Shown one piece after another: positions 33,300 to 34,389 of a stretch of 34,389 nucleotides of DNA. Made by a program: the position numbers and the translations under genes. The DNA lies in NCBI GenBank assembly GCA_903929475.1, contig CAIYUV010000272.1:1-34389 (forward strand). Reading direction: 5' to 3'. The notes beneath the pieces are model-generated. The model saw only the letters and a list, made by a program, of their open reading frames with translations, was not told the origin of the DNA and ran no database searches. Numbering within the stretch: the stretch's first letter is position 1; each line of letters starts with the position of its first letter. This DNA is from an uncultured Spartobacteria bacterium. GTDB taxonomy: Bacteria > Verrucomicrobiota > Verrucomicrobiia > Chthoniobacterales > Chthoniobacteraceae.

Positions 33300-33871
33300 T
33301 CATTTGAATGAGTTCCAAAGTTCTTTTTCGTGGTCGCGTGAGTTCGCATGTTGCCAGCGCAGGGCATCGTAGCCCGCTGCCCGAAGAATACCATCAAGCT
33401 CGCTGGCAAAATCACGGATGGAAGCCGGGAAGTTGTTATCAAAGTAAGTCGCCTTCTGTCGCTGGCCCTGTCGAATCCAAAGCACCCATTGCGTGCCGTC
33501 CATGACGTTCGTGTGATACTCCTTGGCTAGACGCGGCAGACCATGACGAGAGCCACGGCCTGAGCTACCGCTCGAATGTGCTCAGGAGAGAGGCGTAGAG
33601 ATGAGTGCTCCCAACTGAAGTCACGGCGCAAGCGATACAAGGAAGTCTGGCCGTCTTGTGCTATCGCAACGGTATCGAGGCCGTGCCCTCCGCTACCGCG
33701 CCCGAAATCGAGCTTGAATGGTTGCGTGGCATCGAAAGGCAGTGGGCCAGCAGGGTCAGAGACCGTCCGTCCACCAGCGAAAACGCAATGCACGAGAAGA
33801 CCGAGAGATACAAGAACGCCCAAGGCCCAAGGCCAACGAAGACGGGAATCTCTCGAAACTGATATGTTCAT
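33300..33871 (-). pseudogene. Frameshifted small membrane-anchored or secreted protein
   Basis: Two overlapping minus-strand frames appear to form one gene. The first (33871 to 33527, 114 codons) starts MNISVSRDSRLRWPW and a hydrophobic segment, continues with GLDTVAIAQDGQTSLYRLRRDFSWE and RLSPEHIRAVAQAVA, then runs off into an unrelated end. The second, read back from the ATG at 33503, continues upstream as GLPRLAKEYHTNV, then MDGTQWVLWIRQGQRQKATY and FDNNFPASIRDFASELDGIL, ending at 33300. Joined near 33,535-33,550 they make a plausible 180-190 residue protein with a membrane anchor and a YRLRRDF...DGTQW...YFDNNFP core. The function is unknown. A sequencing error could also cause the shift. 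Confidence 0.6.
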
Positions 33872-33977
33872 GGGCTTTCGTTTCTGGGGACGCGCGTAGC
33901 AATGCCTAACATAGTATTGAGCCTAGGGGGAGTTGGCAGGGGCGGAATGCGATTGGCATGGCGGACGGAGGGGAGCG

Positions 33978-34205
33978 GGTTTGCGCTACCTTGGCAAACC
34001 GAAAGTGGGCGGGGTTCTCGGTCGGGCGGAATGAAGTCCCGGCAGGGACGGCAGAGCGGTCCTTTCGTCCCTGACGGGACTCATTGGCTTGGGCGGGCAG
34101 ATTTCCCGGCCATAAATGACCGGGCTATTGTCAGGGCGCAACGGTTCTCGCCCGTCGGGCTGGTTCGCCGGGGTGCTCGCCGCCCCTCTTGGGCTACAGA
34201 GGGGC
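33978..34205. repeat. Cluster of four extragenic hairpins
   Basis: Four inverted repeats follow each other in non-coding DNA. They are 33978-33984/33994-34000 (7 bp, perfect), 34035-34049/34067-34081 (14 of 15 bp), 34105-34113/34116-34124 (8 of 9 bp) and 34182-34189/34198-34205 (8 bp, perfect). None has a clear T-tract. The mosaic resembles REP-like extragenic elements rather than terminators. Nothing protein-coding is supported between 33872 and 34221. Confidence 0.6.
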
Positions 34206-34221
34206 TTCTCTGAGGAAAAGA

Positions 34222-34389
34222 GGAGCGTTACCGAACGGCGGAATGACGTTATTGGACGGTGGAGTAACGTTATTGGACGGTGGAGTAACGTTATCGGACG
34301 ACGGAGTAACGTTATTGGACGGCGGAGTAACGTTATTGGACGGCGGAGTAACGTTATCGGACGGCGGAATAACGTTATTGGACGGCGGA
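34222..34389. repeat. 21-bp tandem repeat array running off the window
   Basis: Seven contiguous 21-base units (34243-34389, consensus GTAACGTTATTGGACGGCGGA) follow a degenerate copy (34222-34242, 16 of 21 matches). The array reaches the last base, so its length is unknown. Units differ at a few positions (TTG/TCG, GGT/GGC/GAC, GTA/ATG/ATA). Because 21 is a multiple of three, two frames stay open: VTLLDGG on the plus strand from an ATG at 34243, and PPSNNVT on the minus strand. There are no spacers, so it is not CRISPR. Confidence 0.9.

Noticed and set aside
34243-34389. 21-bp repeats as a CRISPR array
   Set aside because: Units are directly contiguous without spacers, and no cas gene is near.

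Overview
The window looks like a chromosomal segment of a Gram-negative bacterium of the phylum Verrucomicrobiota, possibly a Chthoniobacter-like (Spartobacteria) lineage. I infer this from the combination of LPS/outer-membrane assembly genes (BamD-like, LptE-like), a PEP-CTERM protein with autotransporter-associated beta-strand repeats, very large FG-GAP/Calx-beta/DUF11 surface proteins, a class I lysyl-tRNA synthetase, a fused CobA-HemD and a GC-rich composition. No marker allows a firmer placement, and the assignment is inference.

Layout. (1) 1-540: rpsU with a strong Shine-Dalgarno and a bidirectional terminator. (2) 556-4815, minus strand: a three-gene chaperone locus with a GrpE-like protein, a lidless Hsp70, and a protein joining a degenerate J-like domain, two small helical repeats and a SUMF1-type domain. 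(3) 4865-9166, minus: tetrapyrrole operon hemX(ccsA-like)-hemA-hemC-cobA/hemD with tight overlaps, preceded by class I lysS (9228-10982). (4) 11101-15257, plus: a multihaem cytochrome c, then bamD-like, lptE-like, rsmI and a small lipoprotein. (5) 15309-15899, minus: rplU-rpmA, facing region 4 across a bidirectional terminator. (6) 15990-21217, minus: a small secreted protein and the complete branched-chain amino-acid ABC transporter livKHMGF; LivM carries an extra membrane block of lower GC. (7) 21303-24994, minus: a rhomboid protease and a PEP-CTERM beta-repeat protein. (8) 25287-30698, minus: FG-GAP propeller/Calx-beta ORF, DUF11 ORF and an octapeptide-repeat (IVAQGGGN) ORF. All three lie in one reading frame, separated only by a TAG and a TAA. 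A 59-bp near-identical direct repeat flanks this block. (9) 30956-33094, plus: UvrD/PcrA-type helicase. (10) 33095-34389: decayed coding fragments, a cluster of hairpins and a 21-bp tandem array running off the window end.

Housekeeping regions 1-6 and 9 are ordinary in content. The most unusual part is region 8: a possible 1.8-kiloresidue surface protein interrupted by two in-frame stops and ending in a near-perfect IVAQGGGN array whose copies differ mainly at synonymous positions. The Hsp70/GrpE/J-SUMF1 locus is the second candidate for a little-described system. Many first-in-operon genes lack a Shine-Dalgarno; for three of them a promoter-like sequence ends 9-10 bases before the ATG, suggesting very short leaders.
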